64,000 nt of DNA from Mycobacterium sp. E1747 (GCF_001667775.1 NZ_LZJI01000040.1:80257-144256), one strand, 5' to 3'; numbered from the stretch's first letter, positions 33,069 through 43,775 are shown. Translations and numbers: made by a program. Notes: generated by a model from the sequence alone, not told the origin.

Positions 33069-35976
33069 CGGGAGTGAGGGATTCGGTCTCCTCGGAGTCC
33101 TTCGTTTGGCTCGGCTTGGGCCACGGCGAGGGAACCGGCCGCTGCCGCACCCGCTGCGGCCACCAGAACCACTTGCCCAGCAACGCGGCGATCGACGGCG
33201 TCATCAGCGACCGGACGATCAGGGTGTCGAACAGCAGACCCAATCCGATGGTGGTGCCGACCTGACCGATGACCGTCAGCTCACTGACCGCCATCGTCAT
33301 CATCGTGAAGGCGAACACCAGTCCCGCCGAGGTGACCACCGAACCGGTGCCGCCCATCGACCGGATGATCCCGGTATTGAGGCCGGCGTAGATCTCCTCC
33401 TTGAACCGGGCCACCAGCAGCAGGTTGTAGTCAGCGCCCACGGCAAGCAGGATGATGACCGACATCGCGAGCACCATCCAGTGCAACTCGATGCCGATCA
33501 GGTGCTGCCAGATCAACACCGACAGACCGAACGACGCCCCCAGCGAGAGCAAGACGGTGCCCACGATGACGGCCGACGCCACCACGCCCCGCGTGATGAG
33601 CAACATAATGATGAAAATCAAGCACAGCGAAGAGATCCCGGCAATCAGCAAGTCATAGGTGTTGCCGTCACTGAGGTCTTTGTAGATCGACGCGGTGCCC
33701 GCCAGATAAATCTTTGAGCCCTCCAGCGGCGTGCCCTTGAGCGCTTCGTAGGCGGCCTTCTTGATGGCACTGATGTGCGAGATGCCCTCCTGCGACATCG
33801 GATCGCCGTCATGGCTGATGATGAAGCGCACGGCATGGCCGTCGGGGGAGATGAAGTTCTTCATGCCCTTCTTGAACTCGGCGTTGTTGAAGGTCTCGGG
33901 CGGCAGGTAGAACGAGTCGTCGTTCTTGGACGCGTCGAACGCCTTACCCATGGCGTTGGAGTTCTTCTGCGCCTCGTTCTGCTGATCCTGTAGACCCTTC
34001 TGGGTCGAATACATGGTCAGCATTGTGGTTTTCATGGCCTTCATGTTTTCGATCATCGACGGCATCAGCGCCACCATCTGGGGCATCAGCGTGTCGAGGT
34101 GATCCATGATCGGCAGCAGGCTCTCGATGTCATCGGTCATGATGTCGATGCCGTCCAGGCCGTCGAAGACCGAGCGGAGCGACCAGCACACCGGGATGTC
34201 GTAGCAGTGCCGCTCCCAGTACAGGTAGCTGCGAATGGGCCGGAAGAAGTCCTCGAAATCGGCCATGTGCTGGCGTAATTCGTTGATGTCGATGGTCATG
34301 TCGTGCATCTTCTTGACCATCTGATGCATGTCGTTGGCCATCTGCGCGGTGATGCTCGACATCTTCTCCATGCTGTCGATGGTCGTCTGCATCATGTCGG
34401 CCTGGTGCAGCATTTCGGCCATCTGATCTTCCTGGTACTTCTGGTTCATCTGCTGGGTGACGCCCTGCATGCTGATCTGGAACGGGATCGAGGTGTGCTC
34501 GATCGGTGTGCCCTGCGGCCGGGTAATGGCCTGCACGCGGCCGATTCCGGGCACGCGGAAGACCGTCTTGGCGATCTTGTCGATCACCAGGAAGTCCGCG
34601 GAGTTGCGCAGATCGTGGTCGCTTTCGATCATCAGCACTTCGGGATTCATCCGCGCCTGGGAGAAGTGCCGATCAGCGGCCGCGTAACCCTCGTTGGCGG
34701 GCAGGTCAGCGGGCAGGTAGTTGCGGTCGTTGTAGTTGGTCCGGTAGCCGGGCAGGGCCAGCAAGCCGACGAGGGCGATCCCGATCGTCAGGACCAGGAT
34801 CGGTCCGGGCCAGCGGACCACCAGTGCGCCGATCTTGCGCCACCCGCGAATGCGTTGTGTCCGCCGGGGTTCGAGCGTCCTACCGAAGCGGGTCGCCACC
34901 GAAATGACCGCGGGTCCAAGCGTAAGGGCCGCCGCCACGACGACCACCATGCCGATCGCCAGTGGGATGCCCAGCGTCTGGAAGTAGGGCAGGTTAGTGA
35001 AATGCAGGCAGAAGGTCGCGCCGGCAATGGTCAGACCCGACCCGAGCACCACGTGGGCGGTGCCCTTGTACATCGTGTAATACGCGTCTTCGCGCGACTC
35101 CCCGACCGAGCGGGCTTCCTGATATCGGCCGATCAAGAAGATCGCGTAGTCGGTGGCGGCCGCGATGGCCAGCGTGACCAACAGATTCGTGGCGAACGTC
35201 GAGAGCCCAATGATGTTGTAGTAGCCCAAGAACGCGACCATTCCCCGCGCGGCCGAGAGTTCGAGGACCACCATCACCAACGTGAGCAACACGATGACGA
35301 CCGACCGGTAGACCAACAGCAGCATCCCGATGATCACCGTGAATGTGGCCGCCGTGATGAGCTGCAGGCTACGGTCGCCGGCCGTGTGCTGATCCGCCGA
35401 CAGCGCCGCGGGCCCCGTGACGTACGCCTTCACCCCGTGGGGCGGGGGCACGCTCTTGACGATGCTCTGCACCGACTCAACCGATTCGTTGGCCAGGGCT
35501 TCACCCTGGTTACCGGCCAGATACACCTGGACGTAGGCGGCCTTGCCGTCGTTGCTCTGAGCGCCCGCCCCCGTCAGCGGATCGCTCCACATGTCCTGAA
35601 CGTGCTCGACGTGTTTGGTGTCCGCGTCGAGCTTCTTAACCATCTGGTCGTAGTAGGCGTGGGCGTCGGCGCCGAGGGGATTTTGCCCCTCGAGCACGAT
35701 CATGACCGAGCTGTTGGACTTGTACTCGTTGAAGATCGCGCCCATGCGCTTGGTCGCGACGACCGACTGCGCTTCGTCGGGAGTCATCTCCACCGAGCGC
35801 ATCTTCCCGACCTCGTCCAACTGGGGGACGACGACGTTGAGCACCGCGATCAGCGCGATCCAGCCCAGGATGATGGGCACCGCGAAGGTTCGGATGAACC
35901 GCGGAATCTTTTCCCGCACCGGTTCGTCGGCGACGGCAATGCTGTCGGTGCGGGCGTCATCGATGGGTGCGCTCAT
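33061..35976 (-). CDS. MmpL family RND transporter
   Basis: The 971-residue protein has two RND halves. The first has a membrane helix at about residues 30-50, a periplasmic domain, and a helix bundle with [16 protein letters not shown]. The second has a long Met- and Asp-rich coiled region (about 500-720: [20 protein letters not shown]...) and the matching [15 protein letters not shown] motif. The long coiled insertion, two conserved cysteines in [14 protein letters not shown] and an upstream mmpS point to the MmpL4/MmpL5 group, which exports siderophores and drugs. It overlaps mmpS by 4 bases. The exact cargo is unknown. Confidence 0.93.
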   Translation of the reverse strand: MSAPIDDARTDSIAVADEPVREKIPRFIRTFAVPIILGWIALIAVLNVVVPQLDEVGKMRSVEMTPDEAQSVVATKRMGAIFNEYKSNSSVMIVLEGQNPLGADAHAYYDQMVKKLDADTKHVEHVQDMWSDPLTGAGAQSNDGKAAYVQVYLAGNQGEALANESVESVQSIVKSVPPPHGVKAYVTGPAALSADQHTAGDRSLQLITAATFTVIIGMLLLVYRSVVIVLLTLVMVVLELSAARGMVAFLGYYNIIGLSTFATNLLVTLAIAAATDYAIFLIGRYQEARSVGESREDAYYTMYKGTAHVVLGSGLTIAGATFCLHFTNLPYFQTLGIPLAIGMVVVVAAALTLGPAVISVATRFGRTLEPRRTQRIRGWRKIGALVVRWPGPILVLTIGIALVGLLALPGYRTNYNDRNYLPADLPANEGYAAADRHFSQARMNPEVLMIESDHDLRNSADFLVIDKIAKTVFRVPGIGRVQAITRPQGTPIEHTSIPFQISMQGVTQQMNQKYQEDQMAEMLHQADMMQTTIDSMEKMSSITAQMANDMHQMVKKMHDMTIDINELRQHMADFEDFFRPIRSYLYWERHCYDIPVCWSLRSVFDGLDGIDIMTDDIESLLPIMDHLDTLMPQMVALMPSMIENMKAMKTTMLTMYSTQKGLQDQQNEAQKNSNAMGKAFDASKNDDSFYLPPETFNNAEFKKGMKNFISPDGHAVRFIISHDGDPMSQEGISHISAIKKAAYEALKGTPLEGSKIYLAGTASIYKDLSDGNTYDLLIAGISSLCLIFIIMLLITRGVVASAVIVGTVLLSLGASFGLSVLIWQHLIGIELHWMVLAMSVIILLAVGADYNLLLVARFKEEIYAGLNTGIIRSMGGTGSVVTSAGLVFAFTMMTMAVSELTVIGQVGTTIGLGLLFDTLIVRSLMTPSIAALLGKWFWWPQRVRQRPVPSPWPKPSQTKDSEETESLTPAR

Positions 35977-36407
35977 GCGGATTTCACCAAGCAGAAGGTC
36001 AGGGCGTGCACGCCGTTGGTTTGATTCTCGGCCTTGACTTCGTCATCGATGGTGATGCGACAACCCAAAGAATTGCCGTCGCTTTGGGCCGAGAGGTTCG
36101 GAAACACCGATGGGGCGGTCGTGCTGAGCACCAGCGTCCACGGCAAGGGCGCGCCGTCGACCCGCTTCGGGTCGGCGGACAAGTCCAGATAGTTCACGTT
36201 GGCCGTGCTGGCCGTGCCGAAGACCTCGTACTTGACGACCTTCGGCTTGAACGGCTTGGAATCGTCCAGCCGAGGGCTCGTCATGATGCCCGTGTCGTGG
36301 GCGCCAAAGAACGACTTGACCCGGGCCACCGCGAAGCCGCCGACCACCAGGACCGCGACGATCAGCATGGGCAACCATGCCTTGCGCACAACCTTCGAGA
36401 GCTGCAC
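35973..36407 (-). CDS. MmpS family accessory protein
   Basis: The 144-residue protein has one N-terminal membrane segment ([19 protein letters not shown]) and a periplasmic beta-sandwich with [42 protein letters not shown] and [31 protein letters not shown], the classic MmpS pattern with two Cys. MmpS proteins assist the partner MmpL in exporting siderophores or lipids. It starts at GTG 36407 and is translationally coupled to mmpL. A perfect palindrome, GGGAATTCCC, lies 3 bases before the start, where it covers the ribosome site. Confidence 0.93.
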   Translation of the reverse strand: MQLSKVVRKAWLPMLIVAVLVVGGFAVARVKSFFGAHDTGIMTSPRLDDSKPFKPKVVKYEVFGTASTANVNYLDLSADPKRVDGAPLPWTLVLSTTAPSVFPNLSAQSDGNSLGCRITIDDEVKAENQTNGVHALTFCLVKSA

Positions 36408-36410
36408 CTA

Positions 36411-36420
36411 GGGAATTCCC
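36411..36420. promoter_or_regulatory. Palindrome at the mmpS ribosome site
   Basis: GGGAATTCCC is a perfect 10-base palindrome lying 4-13 bases before the mmpS GTG, so it occupies the ribosome-binding position. On the minus strand it also supplies GGGAA as a weak Shine-Dalgarno. It could be an operator or a translational control site; both ideas are inference. Confidence 0.35.
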
Positions 36421-36626
36421 TTCCTCATTACCCGATCGCGATGCGGTCAGTCGTGCACGACGGCTTGCGCTGCGCCGCAACGGTTTCGGCGGTCGCATCG
36501 GTTCCGTACAGGTTCGATGGTCGAAGCTCGCGGTCTCCCGAGAACACCGATTGTCGCCCCCAGGGTGGCCCGTCCCTTGTGGCGCGAAAGCGTTCTCGAC
36601 TACCGCAAAGAGAGCATAGTACATAT

Positions 36627-36643
36627 TGTGCATTTGTTGCACA
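36627..36643. promoter_or_regulatory. TGTGCA/TGCACA inverted repeat in the mmpS-TetR region
   Basis: TGTGCATTTGTTGCACA has perfect 6-base arms around a 5-base spacer. The same TGCACA half-site occurs twice just before the TetR gene (37295-37309). The site lies about 220 bases upstream of mmpS within an AT-richer stretch suitable for a promoter. Confidence 0.5.
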
Positions 36644-36673
36644 CCATGCAACGATTGCGATCGGTGTTTCAGG

Positions 36674-37291
36674 TCACTTCGTGAAGATGCTGTTGACCAG
36701 CGCGGCGGCGCGCTCGACGTGGGGCATCGGCGTGTCGTCGGCGTCTCCCTCGCCCCTCGACCACCGCTCGATGCCGGAGCGCACGGCGGTCAGCGCCAGC
36801 GCCGCGATCAACGCGACAATCTCGTCGTCGGGTCGCATGCCCTGGCGGCGGGCGACTATGTCGGTCAAGTGAGTCTGAAACCGTTCCAGATCGGCGAGGA
36901 ACGCGGCTAACACCGCCGGCGAGGTTTTGGCGAGTTCGAGCATGTGGGCTGCGTGTTCGCGGCGCGGGGGCACGTCGCGAAGATGGTGGGCGGCCAGCGT
37001 GATCAGCTCCGCCAGGACGACCGAGTACGGCGCGGGACCGGCGGCGACGAACTCCGCTACCAGTTCGGGGGGTATGTCCGACGGGCCGTAGGCGATCGCC
37101 GACTCTTTGTTGGGGAAGTAATTGAAGAAGGTGCGCGTCGAGATGCCGGCTTCGGTGCAGATCTCGTCGATGGTGACCTTGTCGTAGCCCCGTTCCACCG
37201 TGAGGCGCATCGCGGCGTCGCGGATGTCCGCGCTCGTTTGGCGGCGACGGCGCTCGCGTAGACCCATCTGATTGACGACCACGGCGTCCAT
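36674..37291 (-). CDS. TetR family regulator next to mmpS-mmpL
   Basis: From ATG 37291 the protein has 205 residues. The DNA-binding domain reads LRERRRRQTSADIRDAAMRLTVERGYDKVTIDEICTEAGISTRTFFNYFPNKESAI, typical of TetR proteins with the TFFNYF recognition helix. A TTG 10 codons upstream and an ATG 8 codons downstream could also start it. It is in the same orientation as mmpS-mmpL and directly upstream of it; the shared TGCACA motifs suggest that it represses the exporter genes and itself. Confidence 0.88.
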   Translation of the reverse strand: MDAVVVNQMGLRERRRRQTSADIRDAAMRLTVERGYDKVTIDEICTEAGISTRTFFNYFPNKESAIAYGPSDIPPELVAEFVAAGPAPYSVVLAELITLAAHHLRDVPPRREHAAHMLELAKTSPAVLAAFLADLERFQTHLTDIVARRQGMRPDDEIVALIAALALTAVRSGIERWSRGEGDADDTPMPHVERAAALVNSIFTK

Positions 37292-37294
37292 CGT

Positions 37295-37309
37295 TGCACA
37301 TTCTGCACA
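37295..37309. promoter_or_regulatory. TGCACA direct repeats before the TetR gene
   Basis: TGCACATTCTGCACA contains two TGCACA half-sites nine bases apart, 4 bases upstream of the TetR start. They match the half-sites of the inverted repeat at 36627-36643, as expected if one regulator binds both places. Confidence 0.45.
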
Positions 37310-37430
37310 CTTTGCAGTCAAAAGTGATGGCGGTCGCCGCCCCAGCCTGGGCGGGACATCACGTCACCCGCGCTATGCCGACGCGAAACATGTTCGTGGA
37401 CTAGCTGGTTCGGCCATTGCGGCGCGCGGG

Positions 37431-38360
37431 CTATGCCCGAGACGCGGCGAGTGCGTCCCGAAGGTGATCGCACTGGCTGGCGAAAAATTTGACCGACACC
37501 GGCGCCTTGTTCGCTATCTGGTCGAAGGCGTGAAAGGCGCCGGGGGCGATCTCCTCGTGCACTGCGACGCCCGCCTCCCGCAAGCGGCGCGCGTATTGCA
37601 GGCACTCCTCGTAGAAGAGGTCCAACGTTCCGACCCCGATCCACGCCGGCGGCAACCCCGACAAATCGGCCCGCCGCGCCGGGGCGGCATCGTTGGCGTC
37701 GGCGCCGCCGAGATACCAGCTCCACGCCAATTGGTTGTCGGTCTCGGTCCACATGATGCGCCCCTGACCGCTGCGTTCGGCGCCGGTCCGATCGTCGAGC
37801 ATGGGATACACCAGCATCTGGAAGGCGAGCTTGACCTCACCGCGGTCGTGAGCCCAGTGGGCCAGCGCGGCCGCGAATAGCCCGCCCGCACTGGCCCCAC
37901 CCACGGCGAGCCGATCCGGATCGACCCACGGTTGGCGTGCGAGCCAGAGCAGCGCCGCGTAGCAGTCCTCGACCGGGATCGGGTACGGATGCTCGGGGGC
38001 CAGGCGATGATCCACCGCAGCGATGGCGACACCGGTGCGGTTCGACAGCTTGCGCAGGAACTTGTCGTCCTGGGTGGCGTGACCCATGATGGTTCCGCCG
38101 CCGTGGACCCACAACATGGCCGGCGCGCGGCTGGGGAGACCGACCGGACGATGCAAACGAACCGACACGTGCTCGTTGACCGCCGCTTCCGGCACGTCAC
38201 GCAACCGTGCCTGGGTGTCCAACATGTTCTTGATCGCCCGCTGGACCTTGAACCCACGCTGTAGCGCATACCCCCGCGGAAGAAACCGGGCGATCTTGCG
38301 CAGACCCGGGTCCACCGCCTGCGATGAGGTAAAGGCGTTGTGGCGGAGCCGTTTTACCAT
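37431..38360 (-). CDS. Alpha/beta-hydrolase of the hormone-sensitive lipase family
   Basis: The gene proper starts at ATG 38360 and encodes 309 residues; the frame is open further upstream. The HSL family signature is complete: the oxyanion motif HGGG in MLWVHGGGTIMG, the nucleophile GASAGG, the acid in GTLDLFYEECLQYA and the His in APGAFHAFDQ. Such enzymes hydrolyse short- and medium-chain esters or acylglycerols; mycobacterial Lip proteins are of this type. It is divergent from the aldehyde dehydrogenase with 139 bases between. The N-terminal ~70 residues form the cap. Confidence 0.9.
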   Translation of the reverse strand: MVKRLRHNAFTSSQAVDPGLRKIARFLPRGYALQRGFKVQRAIKNMLDTQARLRDVPEAAVNEHVSVRLHRPVGLPSRAPAMLWVHGGGTIMGHATQDDKFLRKLSNRTGVAIAAVDHRLAPEHPYPIPVEDCYAALLWLARQPWVDPDRLAVGGASAGGLFAAALAHWAHDRGEVKLAFQMLVYPMLDDRTGAERSGQGRIMWTETDNQLAWSWYLGGADANDAAPARRADLSGLPPAWIGVGTLDLFYEECLQYARRLREAGVAVHEEIAPGAFHAFDQIANKAPVSVKFFASQCDHLRDALAASRA

Positions 38361-38499
38361 CGAAGCCCTCAATCCCTTCCGCCGGCGGACACGCCGACCA
38401 TACCGGATCGCCGTCGTGTCCCGAGGCGTCTTCACCGCGCTGACCAGCGATTCTTGGCGGCAGCTGATTGGTCGCGCCGACGGCAGGGTATCCGCTGTC

Positions 38500-39867
38500 G
38501 TGGCTTCGACCCTTACCAAAATCATCAGCGTCCTGGATCCCCGCACCGGTGACACCGTCACCCAGGTGCCGATCACCGAGCCGGCCGACTGTGACGAAGC
38601 GGTCAGGCGCGCGGCGGCCGCCGCCAACGAGTGGGCCCGCGCCTCGCCGGCCGAACGTGCCGCCGCCGTCGCGGCCGCGGGCGCCGACGTCCGGGCCGCG
38701 GCCGACGAACTCGCCGAATTGAACGAGCGGGAGACCGGCAAGCTGGGCGGCGACGCGCGCGGTGGCGTGGAGGCGGGCATCGACACGCTCCTGCAGTACG
38801 CCCAACTCGGTCCGTTACACCGCGGCGGCGCCCTGCAGGGCGGCTGGTCCGCGACCGACTTGATGGTTCCCCAGCCGCGCGGCGTGGTTGCGGTGATCAC
38901 GCCATGGAACGATCCCGTGGCGGTGGCGGCCGGGCTGCTCGGCGCGGCCCTGGTCACCGGGAACACCGTGGTGCACAAGCCCAGCGAGCGCTGCCCGCAG
39001 ACCGGGCGGCGGTTCGCCGAATTGCTGGCCGCCCGGTTGCCCGACGGCGTCCTCGAGATCGTGGACGGTGACGGCACCGTCGGGGAACGGTTGGCGGCCG
39101 CGGAGCTGGTCGATGTCGTCGCGCACGTGGGCAGCAGCGCGACCGGCCGCCAGATCGCGCGGGCCTGCGCCGAACGAGGCGCCAAGGCCCTACTGGAGAA
39201 CGGCGGAAACGATCCATTGATCGTCGATGCCGATGTCGATCCGGCCTGGGCGGCCGGACAGGCGGCGCTCGGCGCGTTCGCGAACGCCGGCCAGATCTGC
39301 GTCTCGGTGGAGCGCGTCTATGTTGTGCGGTCGATCGCTGATGCGTTCCTCAACGCTCTGATCGACGAGGCGATCGCGTGGGCCGACCGCATCGGACCGC
39401 TGGTCGACGAGCGCCACCGCGAGCAGGTGCACGCACACGTCGAGGACGCCACCCGCGCCGGGGCCCACGTCCTGGTCGGCGGCGAACCGCGACCCGGGCC
39501 GGGTTCGTTCTACCCGCCGACGGTGTTGACCGATTGCACGCCCGACATGCTCATCATGCGCGAGGAAACATTCGGTCCCATCGCGCCGGTGCGGGTGGTG
39601 CCGGACTTCGTCGCCGCGTTGGCCGAAGCCGCCGACGACCGATACGGCCTGGCCGCCACCGTGCTGACCGGCAGCATGGCGCATGCCCAGGAGGCGTGGC
39701 GCAGCCTTCCCGTCGGCACCGTCAAGATCAACGACGTCTTCGGCGGCGCCCCGGGCGGAGCCTCCGAACCCCGCCGCGCCAGCGGCGCCGGTTTCGGCTT
39801 CGGGCCCGAGTTACTCGACGAGATGACCGCCATGAAGGTGGTGCACTGGTCGGCGCCCGGGGACTGA
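38500..39867 (+). CDS. Aldehyde dehydrogenase
   Basis: The start is placed at GTG 38500 (VASTLTKIISVLDPRTG), giving 455 residues, slightly short for the family because the N-terminus is trimmed. Motifs include PWNDPVAVAAGLLGAALVTGNTVVHKPSE for NAD binding, VGSSATGRQIA, LLENGGNDPLIVDADVD with the catalytic Glu, and FANAGQICVSVERVYV with the catalytic Cys, then EETFGPIAPV. It oxidises an aldehyde to an acid with NAD(P). The divergent lipase may deliver a substrate, but that is context only. Length and motifs fit the succinate-semialdehyde/benzaldehyde-type group. Confidence 0.9.
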   Translation: MASTLTKIISVLDPRTGDTVTQVPITEPADCDEAVRRAAAAANEWARASPAERAAAVAAAGADVRAAADELAELNERETGKLGGDARGGVEAGIDTLLQYAQLGPLHRGGALQGGWSATDLMVPQPRGVVAVITPWNDPVAVAAGLLGAALVTGNTVVHKPSERCPQTGRRFAELLAARLPDGVLEIVDGDGTVGERLAAAELVDVVAHVGSSATGRQIARACAERGAKALLENGGNDPLIVDADVDPAWAAGQAALGAFANAGQICVSVERVYVVRSIADAFLNALIDEAIAWADRIGPLVDERHREQVHAHVEDATRAGAHVLVGGEPRPGPGSFYPPTVLTDCTPDMLIMREETFGPIAPVRVVPDFVAALAEAADDRYGLAATVLTGSMAHAQEAWRSLPVGTVKINDVFGGAPGGASEPRRASGAGFGFGPELLDEMTAMKVVHWSAPGD

Positions 39868-39891
39868 GGCTGGCCGAGTGCGGGCGTCGTC

Positions 39892-41505
39892 TCAGTCCTG
39901 ATCGGCCAGCCAACCACTGGGCAGCATCGGGCTGATCGGTCCGCCGCCGAATTTGTCGTCCGAGACCGTGGTCAATCCGGCGACCCGCGTGGCGGAATCA
40001 GCCGCGTAGGCGGCGGGGGACCCTAGCGGTCCCGCGCCCCGGTCGGAGAGCGTCGCGGAAGTCGCACGAGCGTCGTCGGATGCGTTGAAATCTGGCTGTA
40101 AGTCGAGGAATTCGTAACGGTAACCCCGGTCGGTCCGGTCGGCCGCCGGCCGTCGAGGCCGCCCGGAGTGCCGCTGCTGCGCGGTTGCGGTCTGCGCGCT
40201 GTCCGCGGCGGAGGCGTCAGCCGCGGTTACCTTTCGGGCCCTACCCGCAATCTGGGATCCCGACTCGGCGCCGAGCACACCGACCAGGTATGGCGACACG
40301 AAATTTTGTGCGGCCATGGCGGTTTCGGGTCCCACGACCGTGGGCGGCGGGCCGGGCGGGCCGCCGGCCGCGCTGGCGGTAGCAGGCACCGGCACTGGAG
40401 ATGACGCATGCAGTGCAGCGGGATTGAGGGCCGGCGCCGTGGTAACCGAGGGGATCGAAGGTGCTTGGGAGACGGGGATTGCGGGCGCGGGCAAGGGCAT
40501 CGGCCCCGCGGCGGGGACGGGCGCCCCAGCCAGCCCCGCCAGTCCCGCCAGGCCGCCTGCCGCGCCGGCGGGGATAGCCACGAGCGGGGTGAACAATCCA
40601 ACGGTGTAGATCGGGTTGCTCAGGAAGAAGCCTAGAAGGCCCGCCGGGTTGAACAACAGAAGATTGATCAGCATGAGTGTTCGGTGAATGACGAATTGCA
40701 AAGCGAGCATGACGATCGTCTCGAACAGCTGCGCCGGATTGTGCGCGTACATGGGAATCAGGGTCTCTACGCGCGAAAGAAACATCGACAAGCTCGGGTG
40801 CATTGACCAGCCCTGCGGCGAAAAAGGATTGAAGGGAAATAGCGCTTCCAGCCACTCCTGGAGATTTTGGGGGAGTGAGGTGCCCATGATGTAGGGGTTG
40901 CCGCCGCTCATCCCCGAGCCACCCGTCATTCCTGAGCCAGAGCCCATGTTTCCGGTGCCCATGTCGGTTGTCATGATCTGGGGCGCGGGCGTGGTTTGTG
41001 GCGTCGCCGCGACCGCCGCAGTCGAGACGGCTTGATACGTGCTCATCGTCGTGGCGGCCTGGATCCACATTCGTGAGTAATCGGCCTCATTCAGCGCTAT
41101 CGGGATCGCGTTGACACCAAAGAAGTTCGTCGCCACCAGTACCGCGTGGGCGGCGTGGTTGGCGGCCAATTCACCGAGCGACGGCATCGCGACCAACGCC
41201 GTCGTGTATGCGGTCGCTGCCACCTCGTGTCGGGCGGCCGTAGCGGTGCTGGCTGCGCTGGACTGCAGTAGCCACGCCAGGTAGGGGGTGTGGGCGGCGA
41301 CATATTGCGTGGAGCTTGGCCCTTCCCACGCGCCGGCCTGGACCTGGCCGAGGAGGGCGGTGAGTTCACCGGCGACCGCGGAATACTCGGCGCTCAACGA
41401 CTGCCAGGCACTCGCCGCGGCCAACAGCGGCCCGGGCCCAGGCCCGCTGGACAGCAACATCGAATGAACCTCGGGCGGCAAGGCCATCCAGATCGGCGCC
41501 GTCAT
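39892..41505 (-). CDS. PPE family protein, PPW subgroup
   Basis: The PPE domain starts at ATG 41505 with [15 protein letters not shown] and runs about 175 residues, including the conserved WxG-like bend near WEGPSS. The C-terminal part contains a Met/Gly-rich linker, then Ala/Pro-rich sequence, a [10 protein letters not shown] block and a final [10 protein letters not shown], which fits the PPW subfamily motif PxxPxxW. Total length is 537 residues. PPE proteins usually pair with PE proteins and leave through type VII secretion; no PE gene or ESX cluster is nearby, so its partner must lie elsewhere. Confidence 0.9.
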   Translation of the reverse strand: MTAPIWMALPPEVHSMLLSSGPGPGPLLAAASAWQSLSAEYSAVAGELTALLGQVQAGAWEGPSSTQYVAAHTPYLAWLLQSSAASTATAARHEVAATAYTTALVAMPSLGELAANHAAHAVLVATNFFGVNAIPIALNEADYSRMWIQAATTMSTYQAVSTAAVAATPQTTPAPQIMTTDMGTGNMGSGSGMTGGSGMSGGNPYIMGTSLPQNLQEWLEALFPFNPFSPQGWSMHPSLSMFLSRVETLIPMYAHNPAQLFETIVMLALQFVIHRTLMLINLLLFNPAGLLGFFLSNPIYTVGLFTPLVAIPAGAAGGLAGLAGLAGAPVPAAGPMPLPAPAIPVSQAPSIPSVTTAPALNPAALHASSPVPVPATASAAGGPPGPPPTVVGPETAMAAQNFVSPYLVGVLGAESGSQIAGRARKVTAADASAADSAQTATAQQRHSGRPRRPAADRTDRGYRYEFLDLQPDFNASDDARATSATLSDRGAGPLGSPAAYAADSATRVAGLTTVSDDKFGGGPISPMLPSGWLADQD

Positions 41506-41912
41506 CGCAGGTCCGTCCACGCCGGGCGGCGCCGCCCCGGCGTCTCGCCGTCGAGGGAAACCACCACCGGTTCCTTCCTGCCGGGAATCACTCACACCGG
41601 CGAAGCATGATCGATGCCGGCACAGGGCTGAGGGGTGAGCCGCGAACCTGAGTTTACGGCCGAGAAGTCCGTAGATGCGGATTGATTGCTGATAATTATC
41701 TGTATATGCGGGACGATAAGGTGCCAGGGCGGGTCGGCGGATATCTCACGGGGCGCGTGCATGCGGACCGCCCGCGTGCGCATGGGCCGCAACGCCGGAC
41801 GGCATCCGTTACGGGTGGGTCGGAGCTATATGGTGCAAAAGCCCGGGCATCGGATTGTGCATGCTGCGCCGGTTAGCATCGGAGGTCCGGACGTCGATGT
41901 GGAGGGTGGGGC
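41506..41912. other. Intergenic region with palindrome between PPE and COG0523 genes
   Basis: No gene is supported in these 407 bases. The 10-base palindrome GATAATTATC at 41691-41700 lies in an unusually AT-rich stretch (ATTGATTGCTGATAATTATC) about 215 bases before the COG0523 gene, whose relatives are often controlled by the zinc regulator Zur. The match to a Zur box is not exact. Confidence 0.4.
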
Positions 41913-42920
41913 GTGGCTGCGATACCCGTCATCGCGCTCACCGGTCATCTCGGAGCCGGCAAGACGACGTTGCTCAACCACCTGTTACGCCATCCCGGCA
42001 CGCGAATCGGTGTCGTGGTTAACGACTTCGGCGACATCAATATCGACGCCGACTTGGTGGCCGGCCAGGTCGATGAGCCCGCGTCGATCGCCGGAGGATG
42101 TATCTGTTGCCTACCCGACGGCGGTGGGCTCGACGACGCACTCATCAAGCTCGCCGCCCCGGCTCGGCGTCTCGATGCCATCGTCGTCGAGACCAGCGGT
42201 CTAGCCGACCCGGTGGCTGTCGCGCGGCTCATCGGCTTCAGCGAGATCCGCGGGGTTCGCCCGGGCGGGATTGTCGACGTCGTCGACGCCGTGAACCACT
42301 TCGATACCGTCGACTGCGGCGGCCTGCCGCCGGTGCGCTACGGTGCGGCGTCGCTGATCGTCGTCAACAAGCTCGACCAGGTGCCCGAGGGCGACCGGGC
42401 GGCGATGGTGCAACGCGTCACACAGCGTGCCGCGCAACGTAACCCGCGCATACACGTCGTGGCGACGACGGGTGGCAAGATAGCCCCAGAGCTACTCTTC
42501 GACGCGTCCGCCACGTCCAGCCGGGTTGAGCAGCTCTCGTTCCTGGATCTGGCGCCCGAGCATGACCATGACCACGTCCATGCCGACGCCGTCACCGTCG
42601 GCAGCTCTGGATGCGTCGACCCCGATGCCCTATTCGACCTTCTCGAAGATCCGCCGCCGCAGGTGTTCAGGCTGAAAGGGATCGTGGCAGTGCGCCACCG
42701 CGCGACCGTTCATGGCTATGTCGTCAATCTGGTGGGTAGCGCAATCCACATCGGGCCTGTGCCGCGAGGGGCCACGGCCAATCGTCTGGTAGCGATCGGA
42801 ATGGATCTCGACGTCGATGCTGTCCGTGCGCGAGTCGAAAGCGCGCTGCACCCTGCCCCAGGGCGGGCGTCGGCACAGGCCCTGCGGCGGCTTGACCACT
42901 ACCGGCGCCTGAGTGCGTGA
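41913..42920 (+). CDS. COG0523 (CobW/P47K) family GTPase, metallochaperone type
   Basis: The 335-residue protein has the G3E GTPase motifs: Walker [10 protein letters not shown] at about residues 11-19, a metal-binding GGCICC (CxCC) motif, VETSGLADP and NKLD. A His-rich stretch [10 protein letters not shown] sits between the GTPase and C-terminal CobW_C domains ([11 protein letters not shown]...). These features mark COG0523 zinc or cobalt metallochaperones induced under metal limitation. GTG 41913 has GGAGGGTGGGGC upstream. The C-terminal domain is present. Which metal it handles cannot be read; zinc is the usual answer for members with this His stretch. Confidence 0.9.
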   Translation: MAAIPVIALTGHLGAGKTTLLNHLLRHPGTRIGVVVNDFGDINIDADLVAGQVDEPASIAGGCICCLPDGGGLDDALIKLAAPARRLDAIVVETSGLADPVAVARLIGFSEIRGVRPGGIVDVVDAVNHFDTVDCGGLPPVRYGAASLIVVNKLDQVPEGDRAAMVQRVTQRAAQRNPRIHVVATTGGKIAPELLFDASATSSRVEQLSFLDLAPEHDHDHVHADAVTVGSSGCVDPDALFDLLEDPPPQVFRLKGIVAVRHRATVHGYVVNLVGSAIHIGPVPRGATANRLVAIGMDLDVDAVRARVESALHPAPGRASAQALRRLDHYRRLSA

Positions 42921-42947
42921 GGAAGCGATCCGGCAAGATAAGTCGTG

Positions 42948-43775
42948 ATGTCATCTTCGCTGGACGACGTGCTGGCCACGTTGGAGCTCGATAGGGTCGG
43001 CCGCGGCCTGTTTGTTGGGCAGCAGCTGCCTGCGCCCGCCAATCACATTCTCGGCGGGCATATCTCGGCCCAGGCTTTGTTGGCGGCAAGCCACACCGCA
43101 CCAGGTCGTGTGCCGCACAGCGTCCACACGTATTTCCTGCGCCCAGGCGATTCGCGTCGGTCGGTGGACTTCGAAGTTGTCGACCTCCAGGAAGGCCGGA
43201 CCTTTTCGGCGCGCCGGGTCACTGCACGCCAAGGCGGCAAGATTCTGATGGAAGCGATGTCCTCGTTCAAAGTCGCCGAGTCCGCACCCGCGCAGGTCGT
43301 CTACCAACCGCCCATGCCCGAAGTTTCCAGCCCGGAGTCCCTGCCGTGGGTACCGCCGCACCTGGCGGAGTCCGATGAGAGGGCCCAAGGGCGGTGGGCG
43401 AGCCTGCGCTGGTTTGAGCGCCGAATCGTCGACACCGACCTCGTTCCACCCGCACGGGCGCGGATGTGGTGGCGACCCGACGGGCAAGTGCCCGATGATC
43501 CGGCGCTGGCGGCCAGCCTCGTGGCGTACCTGTCGGCGGTGACGCTGACCGAGCCGGCGTACGCGGCGCGCGGAGGTGCCGCGGCGTCAGCCCAACGTGA
43601 TCATTCGGTGTGGTTCCACGCTCCGTCGGCGTTGTCGAATTGGCTTCTCTACGACCGCTCGTCACCGAGTAGCGCGGGTTCGCTGGCGCTGGCGAGTGGG
43701 ACGATGTTCAACCACGACGGCGGACTGGTGTGCAAGGTGAGACAAGAGATGTACTTCCCAGCGCACGCATCCTGA
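42948..43775 (+). CDS. Acyl-CoA thioesterase II (TesB family)
   Basis: This 275-residue protein is a double-hotdog TesB enzyme. The first unit shows FVGQQLPAPANHILGGHISAQALLAA and SVHTYFLRPGDSRRSVDFEVVDLQEGRTFSARRVTARQGGKIL; the second shows LTEPAYAARGGAAASAQRDHSVWFHAP and the ending GLVCKVRQEMYF. It hydrolyses acyl-CoA to free acid and CoA. ATG 42948 is preferred over the adjacent GTG at 42945. It follows the COG0523 gene by 27 bases but is not functionally linked in an obvious way. Confidence 0.9.
   Translation: MSSSLDDVLATLELDRVGRGLFVGQQLPAPANHILGGHISAQALLAASHTAPGRVPHSVHTYFLRPGDSRRSVDFEVVDLQEGRTFSARRVTARQGGKILMEAMSSFKVAESAPAQVVYQPPMPEVSSPESLPWVPPHLAESDERAQGRWASLRWFERRIVDTDLVPPARARMWWRPDGQVPDDPALAASLVAYLSAVTLTEPAYAARGGAAASAQRDHSVWFHAPSALSNWLLYDRSSPSSAGSLALASGTMFNHDGGLVCKVRQEMYFPAHAS

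Noticed and set aside
34303..36024. A 573-codon plus-strand frame rich in His and Asp opposite mmpL
   Set aside because: Its [10 protein letters not shown] pattern is the reverse reading of the Met/Asp coiled region of MmpL.
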